DNA of 64,000 nt from NCBI RefSeq assembly GCF_947488135.1, contig NZ_CANKYW010000007.1, positions 124,001 to 188,000 on the forward strand. The letters run 5' to 3'. Shown here piece by piece: positions 8,094 to 15,901 of this stretch (position 1 is the stretch's first letter; every line of letters starts with the position of its first letter). Origin of the DNA: an uncultured Marivita sp. (GTDB lineage: Bacteria; Pseudomonadota; Alphaproteobacteria; Rhodobacterales; Rhodobacteraceae). Position numbers and translations under genes: made by a program. The notes below the pieces were generated by a model, which saw only the letters and a program-made list of their open reading frames with translations, was not told the DNA's origin and ran no database searches.

Positions 8094-9270
8094 CGGCCAG
8101 CACCGGCAGACCCAACAGCGCCCGCTTCTCGGCATTCGTCAGGAACTCCGCCCCCGCGACCCGCGCCCATTGCGCATCCCGCTCCGCCGCCAGCGCAGGC
8201 ACCTGGTCCAGATCGGGCTTGAGCACCACATCCGCCCCGATATGCCCCGACAGCCACACACTCACCGCCGCGGACACCCGCGACACCAGCGGCAACACTG
8301 TCAGCCGGTAAAACGCCCGATGCGCCTCGGCATAATTGGCAAACGTCGCCTCGCCCGGAATGCCCAAGAGCATCGGAGGCACCCCGAACGCCACCGCGAT
8401 CTCGCGCGCGGCCGCTTCCTTGGTCTTCTGGAACTCCATGTCCGAGGGCGAAAACCCCATCGGCTTCCAGTCCAGCCCGCCTTCCAGCAGCATCGGCCTC
8501 CCCGCATTGCGCGCGCCCATGTGATGCGACTCGATTTCCTCGACCAGCCGCTCGTACTGGTCGTTGCCCATCCCCGACACACCATCCGTGCCGCGATAGA
8601 CAATCGCCCCCGAGGGCCGCGCCGCGTTGTCCAGCAATCCCTTCGACCACCGCGAGGCCGCGTTATGCACGTCCAACGCCTGCGCCGCCGCCACCATCGG
8701 GCTCAGCCCGTAATGGTCGTCCTGCGGGTGAAACGCCTTCACGTGACAGACAGGTGCCGGGCCCTCACCCATCTCGAACCGATGCGCCTTGCCGCCAACA
8801 CCGTACTCATAGGCCACAGGCCAACCATCTTGCCCCGGCACCAGCTTCATCCGGTCCGACCGCAGCACATGCAGCTCACCGGGAACACCACCGGCACCCA
8901 CCGCTTCGAAATACCCGTCGCCAGACAACAAAAGCTGCCCGTAAAACGCCTCGAACAACTCCGCCTGCCCCTGCACGGGGTTCGGACGGCGCAACAGGTC
9001 CAGCACCGGATGAACCTCGTAGCGTTGCTGCGCATCCTGCAACACCAAGGGCACCGCCGCCGACGCTTCCGCGATCAGCTTGACCGCGCGAAACCCCACC
9101 GGGTTCCCGACAAATCCCGTGCGCGTTAGGGACGACGTATCCCGCGCCGACCACGCCACGCGGCCCATGTTCTGCCAGGCCACGACCGGCCCGGTGGCAC
9201 TTGCCTTGGCCTCGACCCCGGCCTCTTGCTTGCGTCCTCGCCGAAAGACATCCCACACCATGCTGACCAT
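8086..9270 (-). CDS. GTA portal protein (RcGTA gp3-like)
   Basis: A 394-residue phage portal protein, HK97 type, forming the dodecameric DNA channel at one head vertex. Family landmarks: GNPVGFRAVKLIAEASAAVPL, LLRRPNPVQGQAELFEAFYGQLLLSGDGYFE, GLSPMVAAAQALDVHNAASRWSKGLLDNAARPSG and IAVAFGVPPMLLGIPGEATFANYAEA. The start is one of two nearby ATGs (9270 or 9261). It is separated from the terminase gene by about 260 bp, the largest gap inside this otherwise tightly packed cluster. Confidence 0.95.
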   Translation of the reverse strand: MVSMVWDVFRRGRKQEAGVEAKASATGPVVAWQNMGRVAWSARDTSSLTRTGFVGNPVGFRAVKLIAEASAAVPLVLQDAQQRYEVHPVLDLLRRPNPVQGQAELFEAFYGQLLLSGDGYFEAVGAGGVPGELHVLRSDRMKLVPGQDGWPVAYEYGVGGKAHRFEMGEGPAPVCHVKAFHPQDDHYGLSPMVAAAQALDVHNAASRWSKGLLDNAARPSGAIVYRGTDGVSGMGNDQYERLVEEIESHHMGARNAGRPMLLEGGLDWKPMGFSPSDMEFQKTKEAAAREIAVAFGVPPMLLGIPGEATFANYAEAHRAFYRLTVLPLVSRVSAAVSVWLSGHIGADVVLKPDLDQVPALAAERDAQWARVAGAEFLTNAEKRALLGLPVLADE

Positions 9271-9529
9271 GCTCCTCGCAATTCCATTTCGTTCCGGCAC
9301 AGCCGGGACGGTCTCTCGAACCGTCCCGACCGGCCACCTGCCAAAGGCCCAAGCCCCCAAAGGCCCCTGGCGCCCCAGACACGGCTCCCTCGTCCGCAGC
9401 CCGCCGTATCGAAGGGCCCCGCTCCCAATTCACCGTTTCCGTCTAACCCTGCTGCGGTCCCACACCGCGTCGTTTTGATGAAACCAACCTACCGATCAAA
9501 GGTTAACGGCTGGAAACCATACCGTGCGC
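9271..9529. other. Non-coding gap inside the GTA cluster with an inverted repeat
   Basis: Between large terminase and portal there are 259 bp with no credible gene. The visible element is an 8-bp perfect inverted repeat GGGACGGT/ACCGTCCC at 9305-9327 with a 7-base loop and no following T-run, so it is not a standard terminator. It may shape or process the polycistronic GTA transcript. Confidence 0.4.
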
Positions 9530-10954
9530 TCACCGTTGCAACGTCCGAACACGCGGCACACGCCATTCCGCCGCCCGTGCAATGACCAGATCGGTCAGCG
9601 CCCAGACCAGCGCATCCAGCCGGTCTGGCGATCCAGCGCCCTCGAAGCCCGTCCGCGTCATCCGGCACATTTCGTCCTCCAAAGCGTCGAACACCCCGTG
9701 ATGCGCCACGCGCCCCTGCTCATACAAAGCCGCCACAGGCTCCGCTCGCGCGCCCTTGGATTTCGACGCGTGCACCCGAACCACCGGCACCAGCGGATCG
9801 ACCTGCCGCAACACGGCTTCCACCATGTCGCCGCCCTGGTTGACCTCGGCCACCAGCGCCTGCGCCCCCCAGCGTTCCATCGCCGTAATCGCACGCCGCG
9901 CCCAAACCAAGGGCGACACCCCCTGCACCGACGCATCCTCCAGCACCACCGCCCGCCAATCCTGCGGCGGCCCGTCCGTCACAACGCCGGCCACCACGAT
10001 CCCGCAGGCATCCGACCGCTTGGACGACCCCGCAGGCGGGTCCACCGCAACCACGATCCTGTCGAACTCCGGCAACGCTTCGCAACGCGACTGCTCCAAG
10101 GTCTCAAGCGACCACAACGCGCCATCCACCTGGTCCAGCAGATCACCGTCCAATTCCTGCCGCCCCAACCGCGTGCCCGCGTACCGTTCGCGCACCTCGT
10201 CCAGAAACGACGACGCCAGATAGGCCCGGTTCGCCTCGGTCGGCGCGTGCGTCACCACGGTCGAAGGCGACGCCAGCAAGGCCTTCAGAACCCCCACGTT
10301 GCGCGGCGTCGTCGTCACGCAAATGCGCGGATGCGACCCCAGCCGTAGCGTGAACTGCAACATGTCCCAGGCTTCCTGCGCACGCTTCCACTTGGCCAAC
10401 TCATCCACCCAAGCCGCGTCGAATTGCGGCCCGCGCAAGCTTTCGGGGTCATGCGCCGAACAGGCCACCGCCTCCGCGCCATTGGGCCACCGCAACGTCC
10501 GTCGCGTTGCCAGCCACTCGGGTCGCCGGTCGGGCGGCGCACAGGCCATGATCCCGCTATCGCCGAAAATCATCACTTCGCGCACCTGGTCCAGTGTTTC
10601 GCCCACCAGCGCCACGCGCCGGGCCGCGCCCTTGTCCAAGGGCCGCGCGCCCTCGACCATGCTGCGCACCCATTCGGCACCGGCGCGGGTTTTCCCCGCG
10701 CCGCGCCCACCAAGGATCACCCAAGAACGCCAGTCCCCCTCTGGGGGCAACTGGTGCGGATGGGCCCAGAACTCGAACAGGTACGGCAACGCCAGAAGCG
10801 CCCCGTCCACCTCTTCAAGACTGGTCAGAAACGCGTGCCTCTCGGCAACACTTGCGGAGGCGATCAAGTCGGCACCCGACCGCAACCCGTGCCGCATCGA
10901 GGTCAAGCCCGTAGGCCCCCGCAATACCGGCATGTTCTCGGCGATGTCGTTCAA
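9530..10954 (-). CDS. GTA large terminase / DNA packaging ATPase (RcGTA gp2-like)
   Basis: A 474-residue terminase large subunit. The ATPase domain has Walker A GGRGAGKT (residues 82-89) and Walker B FDAAWVDEL (178-186); the nuclease domain has VVAVDPPAGS with Asp305 and the acidic DRLDALVWALTD near 444-455. In GTAs this enzyme packages random host DNA. The frame overlaps gp1 by 140 bp; an internal ATG at residue 20 (10897) would shorten the overlap and may be the true start because similarity begins around there. Confidence 0.95.
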   Translation of the reverse strand: MNDIAENMPVLRGPTGLTSMRHGLRSGADLIASASVAERHAFLTSLEEVDGALLALPYLFEFWAHPHQLPPEGDWRSWVILGGRGAGKTRAGAEWVRSMVEGARPLDKGAARRVALVGETLDQVREVMIFGDSGIMACAPPDRRPEWLATRRTLRWPNGAEAVACSAHDPESLRGPQFDAAWVDELAKWKRAQEAWDMLQFTLRLGSHPRICVTTTPRNVGVLKALLASPSTVVTHAPTEANRAYLASSFLDEVRERYAGTRLGRQELDGDLLDQVDGALWSLETLEQSRCEALPEFDRIVVAVDPPAGSSKRSDACGIVVAGVVTDGPPQDWRAVVLEDASVQGVSPLVWARRAITAMERWGAQALVAEVNQGGDMVEAVLRQVDPLVPVVRVHASKSKGARAEPVAALYEQGRVAHHGVFDALEDEMCRMTRTGFEGAGSPDRLDALVWALTDLVIARAAEWRVPRVRTLQR

Positions 10955-11162
10955 TCTGAACCTCCGTTTCCTTGGCGTGTTTCAGCCAGGCACGCAGATC
11001 GGCAAGCGCCTTGGCCGCCTCACTCGACGTGCCGGTTTCCCCGGCCTCCACCTTTTCGCGCAGGTCCGCCACCATCTTGCGAATGGCCCGCAATTCCTGC
11101 GCGATGGCCTCGCGCTCGGTCTCGAGCGCGCTGCTCTCTTCTTCCGCAGTGATCAAAACCAT
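10815..11162 (-). CDS. GTA small terminase (RcGTA gp1-like)
   Basis: A 115-residue, highly charged helical protein: residues ~7-50 form a likely coiled coil (EEESSALETEREAIAQEL...), followed by LRAWLKHAKETEVQIERHRREH and the family ending GLDLDAARVAVGCRLDRLR. This is the position and shape of RcGTA gp1, reported as a small terminase that lacks phage-like DNA sequence specificity. It is first in the cluster, so its upstream region should hold the GTA promoter. Confidence 0.8.
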   Translation of the reverse strand: MVLITAEEESSALETEREAIAQELRAIRKMVADLREKVEAGETGTSSEAAKALADLRAWLKHAKETEVQIERHRREHAGIAGAYGLDLDAARVAVGCRLDRLRKCCREARVSDQS

Positions 11163-11410
11163 GCGATCCTTGCCTCCTGTGCTGAATGGATCTCCGTCCA
11201 TTGACGCACCGGCAGAGCACGAAGCTGTCGCCCGTGATCTGATGATGCCTAGCAGGCATGAAGCACATGACAGGAAAACCGGTAAGACGCGCCTAACGCC
11301 GCGCGCGACGGCTTAAGACTTCGACAAGATTTGCCGAAGTCCACCACTAAATCCATGAGAGAGCCACAAATTGAAGTGATTCAGCTTTGCTTAACCACAA
11401 AGCACGTCGC
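11163..11410. promoter_or_regulatory. Upstream region of the GTA cluster (probable promoter region)
   Basis: These 248 bp separate the TauE/SafE gene from gp1, both on the minus strand, and must contain the GTA promoter. Two inverted repeats are visible: ATGCCT-AGC-AGGCAT (11245-11259) and GACTTCG-N11-CGAAGTC (11317-11341); the second may be the terminator of the permease gene. I looked for tandem TTAA half-sites spaced by seven (CtrA type) and did not find any. No precise -10/-35 can be given. Confidence 0.45.
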
Positions 11411-12154
11411 TCAGAACAACCCGCGCCGCAACAGGTTCAGCCCCAAAAGCAGGAACACGTAAAGCACCACCTTGCGGAATTTCTCGTTCGACATCCGCGT
11501 CCGCAACCGCGCCCCGAGTGAGAACCCAAGCAAGGTCGGAATGACCAGACCCAGCGACACCACCGCAAGGTCCGGCGTCAGAAACCCCTGCTGGATGTAC
11601 GCCGTCACGAACGGCAAACTCCCGATGAACAAAAGCAATCCGGTGGCCCGCACGAACTCGTCCTTCGGCACCTGACGCGAACTCATATACATGATGACCG
11701 GCGCCACCCAGACACCGGACAAACCGCCCAGAATGCCCGAGATGGTCCCGAACCCAAGCTGTGCGACCCCGTCGAACCGGTCCGGGATCCGTGGCATGAC
11801 AAACCGCAGGTTCAGCAGCGCAAAAGACACGATCGACAGACCGAGCGCCAGAAAAATCACCCGGTCGGACACCTCTGCCGACAAAGAGACCGTCAGAAAA
11901 ACGCTCACCGCCAGGGCCAGCGCGAAAATCCAGTAGCGGCTGAACGCGCCCCGGATGTCGCCCATGCTCCAGACCTGCCAGGCGTTCGACACCACGATCG
12001 GCCCCAGCCCCAGCGCAATCGCCGTGCGCGGGTCGATCACCATGGTCAACATGCTGATCGCCGCCGTCGGCAATCCGATGCCCACAAGACCTTTGACCGA
12101 ACCGGCGATCACGAAGACCACCGCTCCGATCAGCAGCAGCTCGGTCATGCCCAT
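11411..12154 (-). CDS. TauE/SafE family sulfite/anion permease
   Basis: A 247-residue membrane protein of the TauE/SafE (DUF81) family with about eight hydrophobic segments, starting MTELLLIGAVVFVIAGSVKGLVGIGLPTAAISML. The repeated motif G-hydrophobic-GG-P-T/S appears as GLVGIGLPT and ISGILGGLSGVW, one in each half. Members export or import sulfite, sulfonates or other small anions; the substrate here cannot be read from sequence. It lies 31 bp downstream of mltG on the same strand. Confidence 0.85.
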   Translation of the reverse strand: MGMTELLLIGAVVFVIAGSVKGLVGIGLPTAAISMLTMVIDPRTAIALGLGPIVVSNAWQVWSMGDIRGAFSRYWIFALALAVSVFLTVSLSAEVSDRVIFLALGLSIVSFALLNLRFVMPRIPDRFDGVAQLGFGTISGILGGLSGVWVAPVIMYMSSRQVPKDEFVRATGLLLFIGSLPFVTAYIQQGFLTPDLAVVSLGLVIPTLLGFSLGARLRTRMSNEKFRKVVLYVFLLLGLNLLRRGLF

Positions 12155-12185
12155 CGGGCAAGACCACGGTCAGGTGTGAAAAAGC

Positions 12186-13346
12186 TCAATTGTCCCGCTG
12201 CGCCTCAAGCGCTCGGTACGCCGCCACGTTCTCATTATGCTCCGCCAATGTGACCGCGAAATTGTGCCCATCCGCCGGATCGAGCGTCTTTGCCACGAAG
12301 AAGATGAAATCCGTGTCCTCCGGGTTCAGCGCCGCCTCGATGCTGGCCCGCCCCGGATTGGCGATCGGGGTGGGAGGCAGACCGTCGATCACATAGGTGT
12401 TCCAAGGCGTCTCGCGCCGCAACTCGCTCTGACGCAGACCGCGGCCCAGCACGCCTTCTCCGCGCGTGATCCCGTAGATCACCGTCGGGTCGGTCTGAAG
12501 CCGCATGCCCTGCTCAAGACGATTGTTGAACACGCTGGAGACAAGGAACCGCTCTTCCGGCGTGCCTGTTTCTTTCTCGATGATCGACGCAAGAATCAAC
12601 GCCTCCTCCGGGCTGTCCAGCGGCAACCCGTCTTGCCGGTTCGCCCAGGCCTCGGCCAGAATGCGCTCCTGCGCCGACTCCATCCGCGCCAGCAACTCGG
12701 ACCGGCTGCCGCCCGGCGTGATCTCATAGCTATCGGGCGCCAAGGACCCCTCGGCCGGGACCTCTTCGATCTCGTCCTCCAGAACGTCGATCTGCCCCAG
12801 CTCCTGCACGATCTGCCAGCTGGTCACACCCTCTGCCAGCGCCACGCGGTAGCGCGTATCCGCCTCCGCCTTCACCTCGGCATATTCCTCGGGCGCCGCG
12901 CCTTCCGCCGGATCGAACTCGGCAATCTCCTCGAACCGGCCCGTCGCCGGGTCAAGCTCGCGCACCTGCACGGTCGCGCTTGTGATGCCGATCCGGTAAA
13001 CCACCTCGGTGCCGCAGGTGCTCGCCCCGCCGCGCGTGACGATATCGACGATCTGCTGCATCGACGCGCCTTCCGGCACCAGGAACGACCCGGCCTTTAG
13101 CTCCGATGTCTTGCCCGCGTACTCCGCCCCGATCCTGAGCAGCGCGGCACTCGACACCGCGCCATCGTCGGCCAGGCTCTCGGACACGCGGCGGAAATTC
13201 GATCCACGCTCCACCTGCACGCAGATCGGCTGTTCCAACGGCCCTTCCGAGACATAGGTGTTCTGCGCCCAGATCAGCGCGCCGCCGAACAGGAAAACGA
13301 GAACGACAAGAAAAGTCAGCGCGTTGGACGCGATGTGACGCCACAT
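12186..13346 (-). CDS. mltG: Endolytic murein transglycosylase MltG
   Basis: A 386-residue MltG (YceG-like) protein that cuts nascent peptidoglycan glycan strands in the periplasm. An N-terminal membrane anchor (residues 10-27, LTFLVVLVFLFGGALIWA) is followed by a LysM-like region and the catalytic domain with ASIIEKETG (probable catalytic Glu257), SSVFNNRLEQGMRLQTDPTVIYG and YVIDGLPPTPIANPG. It follows fabF by three bases, the usual fabF-mltG pairing of Alphaproteobacteria. Confidence 0.95.
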   Translation of the reverse strand: MWRHIASNALTFLVVLVFLFGGALIWAQNTYVSEGPLEQPICVQVERGSNFRRVSESLADDGAVSSAALLRIGAEYAGKTSELKAGSFLVPEGASMQQIVDIVTRGGASTCGTEVVYRIGITSATVQVRELDPATGRFEEIAEFDPAEGAAPEEYAEVKAEADTRYRVALAEGVTSWQIVQELGQIDVLEDEIEEVPAEGSLAPDSYEITPGGSRSELLARMESAQERILAEAWANRQDGLPLDSPEEALILASIIEKETGTPEERFLVSSVFNNRLEQGMRLQTDPTVIYGITRGEGVLGRGLRQSELRRETPWNTYVIDGLPPTPIANPGRASIEAALNPEDTDFIFFVAKTLDPADGHNFAVTLAEHNENVAAYRALEAQRDN

Positions 13347-13349
13347 GAT

Positions 13350-14612
13350 CTAGCGATCCATCCGACCGAAAACGACACTGGCATTGGTTCCGCCAAACCC
13401 AAAGCTATTGGACAGGGCATACCGGATCTCGCGTTCACGCTTGGCGTTTGGCGCCAGATCGACAGGCGTGTCCACCGCAGGCGTATCGAGGTTCAGCGTC
13501 GGCGGCGCCACCTGATCGCGGATCGCCAGGATCGAGAAAATCGCCTCGATCGCCCCCGCAGCCCCCAGCAAGTGCCCGGTGGCCGATTTGGTCGACGACA
13601 TCGTGACCTTCGAGGCCGCATCCCCCATCATCCGCTCGACCGCACCCAGCTCGATAACATCCGCCATCGTCGAGGTGCCATGCGCGTTGATGTAATCCAC
13701 GTCCTTGGGCTCGATGCCCGCATGCTTCAATGCCGCGCGCATCGACCGCTCGCCGCCTTCGCCGTCCTCGGAGGGCGCGGTGATGTGATAGGCGTCGCCC
13801 GACAGCCCGTATCCACAGACCTCGGCATAGATCTTGGCACCCCGAGCCTTGGCGTGCTCGTATTCCTCAAGCACCACGATGCCAGCACCTTCGCCCATGA
13901 CGAACCCGTCGCGGTCCGCGTCATAGGGACGGCTCGCCGCCTGCGGATCGTCGCCCCGCTTGGTCGACAGCGCCTTACATGCGTTGAATCCGGCAATTCC
14001 GATCTCGGAAATCGCCGCTTCGGCCCCGCCCGCGATCATGACATCGGCATCGCCAAACATGATCAACCGCGACGCATCACCAATCGCGTGCGCGCCCGTC
14101 GAACAGGCCGTCACAACCGAATGGTTCGGCCCCTTGAAGCCGTACTTGATCGACACATTGCCCGAGATCAGGTTGATGAGCGCACCGGGGATAAAGAACG
14201 GCGACACCCGCCGCGGCCCCTTGTCCCGGATCAGAAGCGCCGTCTCGGCAATCGAATTAAGCCCGCCGATCCCCGATCCGATCATCACACCGGTGCGCAA
14301 CCGGCTTTCCTCGTCCTTGGGCATCCAATCCGCATCGCGCACCGCCTGATGCGCCGCCGCCAGACCGAAGAGTATAAACTCATCCACCTTCCGCTGCTCT
14401 TTTTTCTCGAGGTAGGTGTCGGGGTTGAATGTCCCGTCGCTGCCGTCACCATAAGGCACTTCGCAGGCATAGGTCGTGGCAAGATGGCTTGCATCGAACT
14501 TGGTGATCGTGCCCGCCCCGGACTGCCCGTCCAGAATGCGGCTCCAGCTCGCCTCGACCCCGTCGGCCAGCGGTGTCACCAATCCCAAGCCTGTCACAAC
14601 TACTCGACGCAT
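13350..14612 (-). CDS. fabF: Beta-ketoacyl-ACP synthase II
   Basis: A 420-residue KAS II that condenses malonyl-ACP with acyl-ACP in fatty acid elongation. The catalytic triad is intact: Cys170 in VVTACSTGAHAIGDA, His311 in NAHGTSTMADVIELGA, and His347 with Lys342 in STKSATGHLLGAAGAIEAI. The start MRRVVVTGLGLVTPLADG is canonical. The acyl carrier protein gene usually found just upstream is absent; a repeat-bearing intergenic region and a glycosyltransferase gene lie there. Confidence 0.97.
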   Translation of the reverse strand: MRRVVVTGLGLVTPLADGVEASWSRILDGQSGAGTITKFDASHLATTYACEVPYGDGSDGTFNPDTYLEKKEQRKVDEFILFGLAAAHQAVRDADWMPKDEESRLRTGVMIGSGIGGLNSIAETALLIRDKGPRRVSPFFIPGALINLISGNVSIKYGFKGPNHSVVTACSTGAHAIGDASRLIMFGDADVMIAGGAEAAISEIGIAGFNACKALSTKRGDDPQAASRPYDADRDGFVMGEGAGIVVLEEYEHAKARGAKIYAEVCGYGLSGDAYHITAPSEDGEGGERSMRAALKHAGIEPKDVDYINAHGTSTMADVIELGAVERMMGDAASKVTMSSTKSATGHLLGAAGAIEAIFSILAIRDQVAPPTLNLDTPAVDTPVDLAPNAKREREIRYALSNSFGFGGTNASVVFGRMDR

Positions 14613-14727
14613 GGTGTTGCCCTTCCCTCGAATGCACTTGCCCGCTCTTACCCCGTTCGCGCCGGAAGCCGCAAGAGTCGAGCCGACCCCGTGGACATTC
14701 TTCTCAGCCTCCGCCGCAGAGCCCCGA

Positions 14728-14767
14728 TGTTTCCGTCAACGGAAACAGACGATGCGTCAACGCATCG
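14728..14767. repeat. 40-bp twin-palindrome repeat, copy 1
   Basis: Two adjacent perfect palindromes two bases apart: a 20-bp one (TGTTTCCGT-CA-ACGGAAACA, 14728-14747) and an 18-bp one (CGATGCGT-CA-ACGCATCG, 14750-14767). Both share the core CGTCAACG. The same unit occurs again 104 bp away and, in reverse orientation, at 46765-46804. It lies in the gap between fabF and the glycosyltransferase gene. Confidence 0.85.
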
Positions 14768-14831
14768 CCACACCCCCAAACTATAGTGGAAAACCCACAC
14801 GGCGCACCCCGACAAACCGTCCCCAAGACCC

Positions 14832-14871
14832 TGTTTCCGTCAACGGAAACACACGATGCGTCACCGCATCG
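14832..14871. repeat. 40-bp twin-palindrome repeat, copy 2
   Basis: Same architecture and length as copy 1. The 20-bp palindrome (14832-14851) is identical; the second palindrome CGATGCG-TCAC-CGCATCG (14854-14871) has one changed base in the loop. It ends five bases from the stop codon of the glycosyltransferase gene, so it could act as a terminator-like or mRNA-stabilising stem there, though no T-run follows. Confidence 0.85.
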
Positions 14872-14876
14872 TCGCG

Positions 14877-15683
14877 CTAGCCCCACCGCGCGCCCAGATC
14901 GGTCTTGGCCCGGTCCACCCAGTGCTCCTGCAACCACGGCGTCGGCTTGGCGTACCGGATAAACGACCCGCGATATCCCGCGATCGCTTCGGGCATCTTC
15001 GGTCGTCCATGGAAACAGACCACTTTCGCCTCTTCGGGCAGGCGCGCCGCGTGCAGGTAATTGCCCGGAAACGGGTTGCAGTCGTACTTGAAGCTCACCA
15101 CCCAATTATCTGGGATATATGCGAAAACACCGTTTCCCATTGCCTTGTGCGACGTGTAGCGCTGCTCCGATCCCCGCGCGATTTCAACCTCGCGATAGGC
15201 GTCCGCCGCAAGATCGTCATAGAGGAACCCATGCACCGCCGGATCATACCGAAACACCGATCCGTGCCCCGTGGGCCGCCCCTTGCGCGCTTCGGTCCAG
15301 TCATGCCGCATGACCACATGCCCCGGTGCCAGCGTCAGGAGATCGTCCAGCGATCCGGTGATGACCACGTCCAGATCGAAGCCCAGAACCGGCCCCTCCA
15401 GATCCGGGATCAGCCCCGGCCTGAACAGCGAAACCTTGCGCATCGCCCCCTGCCGGTTGGCGACTTTCAGCGCGGCGGCCATCGGCTCGGCAAAGGGCTC
15501 CACCGGCAGGTCCAGCACCTCGACCTCCGGATGCAATCCCTCGGCATGGTCCGTCATGCACAGAAACCGCACCGGACAGGACAGGTTGCGCCGCACCCCG
15601 GAATAGAGCCGGTTCACGTATTCCGGCCCGAAAAGTGTGCCCCACTTGATGCAGGCGACTGTGGCGATGGATGGCATGGTCAT
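14877..15683 (-). CDS. Putative glycosyltransferase (GT8-like, DxD motif)
   Basis: A 268-residue protein with features of a nucleotide-sugar glycosyltransferase: N-terminal ATVACIKWGTLFGPEYVNRLYSGVRRN, then GFDLDVVITGSLDDLL with a DxD-type motif (residues 103-105) expected to bind metal and sugar nucleotide, and VVCFHGRPKMPEA near the C-terminus. Two ATGs two codons apart compete; I use 15683. No signal peptide is seen, so it should act in the cytoplasm on envelope or surface glycans. Acceptor and donor are unknown. Confidence 0.7.
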   Translation of the reverse strand: MTMPSIATVACIKWGTLFGPEYVNRLYSGVRRNLSCPVRFLCMTDHAEGLHPEVEVLDLPVEPFAEPMAAALKVANRQGAMRKVSLFRPGLIPDLEGPVLGFDLDVVITGSLDDLLTLAPGHVVMRHDWTEARKGRPTGHGSVFRYDPAVHGFLYDDLAADAYREVEIARGSEQRYTSHKAMGNGVFAYIPDNWVVSFKYDCNPFPGNYLHAARLPEEAKVVCFHGRPKMPEAIAGYRGSFIRYAKPTPWLQEHWVDRAKTDLGARWG

Positions 15684-15725
15684 GCGTCCGCTTAGCAACG
15701 GTTTGGCCGAATGACCAGATGCCGC

Positions 15726-15754
15726 TTGGCGCGGTTCAACTGCGCACGTATAAT
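15726..15754 (+). promoter_or_regulatory. Sigma-70-type promoter ahead of rsgA
   Basis: TTGGCG (15726-15731) and a perfect TATAAT (15749-15754) are separated by exactly 17 bases, a near-ideal housekeeping promoter on the plus strand. It would transcribe the small ORF at 15787 and rsgA. Confidence 0.6.
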
Positions 15755-15786
15755 ATCCCCCAATCGAAGCTGAGATGCAGGAGGAC

Positions 15787-15825
15787 ATGATGGAGATTGT
15801 GCGCACCCTGCGGGTGTCAGGCTGA
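15787..15825 (+). CDS. Possible 12-residue leader ORF upstream of rsgA
   Basis: ATG ATG at 15787 is preceded by a strong GCAGGAGG ribosome-binding site and reads MMEIVRTLRVSG before a TGA. It sits about 33 bases after the TATAAT box and 77 bases before the likely rsgA start, in a different frame. The coding sequence contains a CACCC-TGC-GGGTG mini-hairpin. It may be a leader peptide or merely a decoy site; nothing but the strong ribosome-binding site supports translation. Confidence 0.35.
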   Translation: MMEIVRTLRVSG

Positions 15826-15901
15826 TCGCCGCACCCGGCCAGACACGAGGCCTGAACATATGCTCCACCGGGGCAGGTTTCTCAGCGACAGGAACAAAAC
15901 C

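Noticed and set aside
1-11162. Remnant prophage
   Set aside because: Gene order and content match a gene transfer agent; no integrase, repressor, replication or lysis genes are seen.
11163-11410. CtrA-type TTAA-N7-TTAA sites upstream of the GTA cluster
   Set aside because: TTAA occurs (for example 11313 and 11391) but never with the seven-base spacing.
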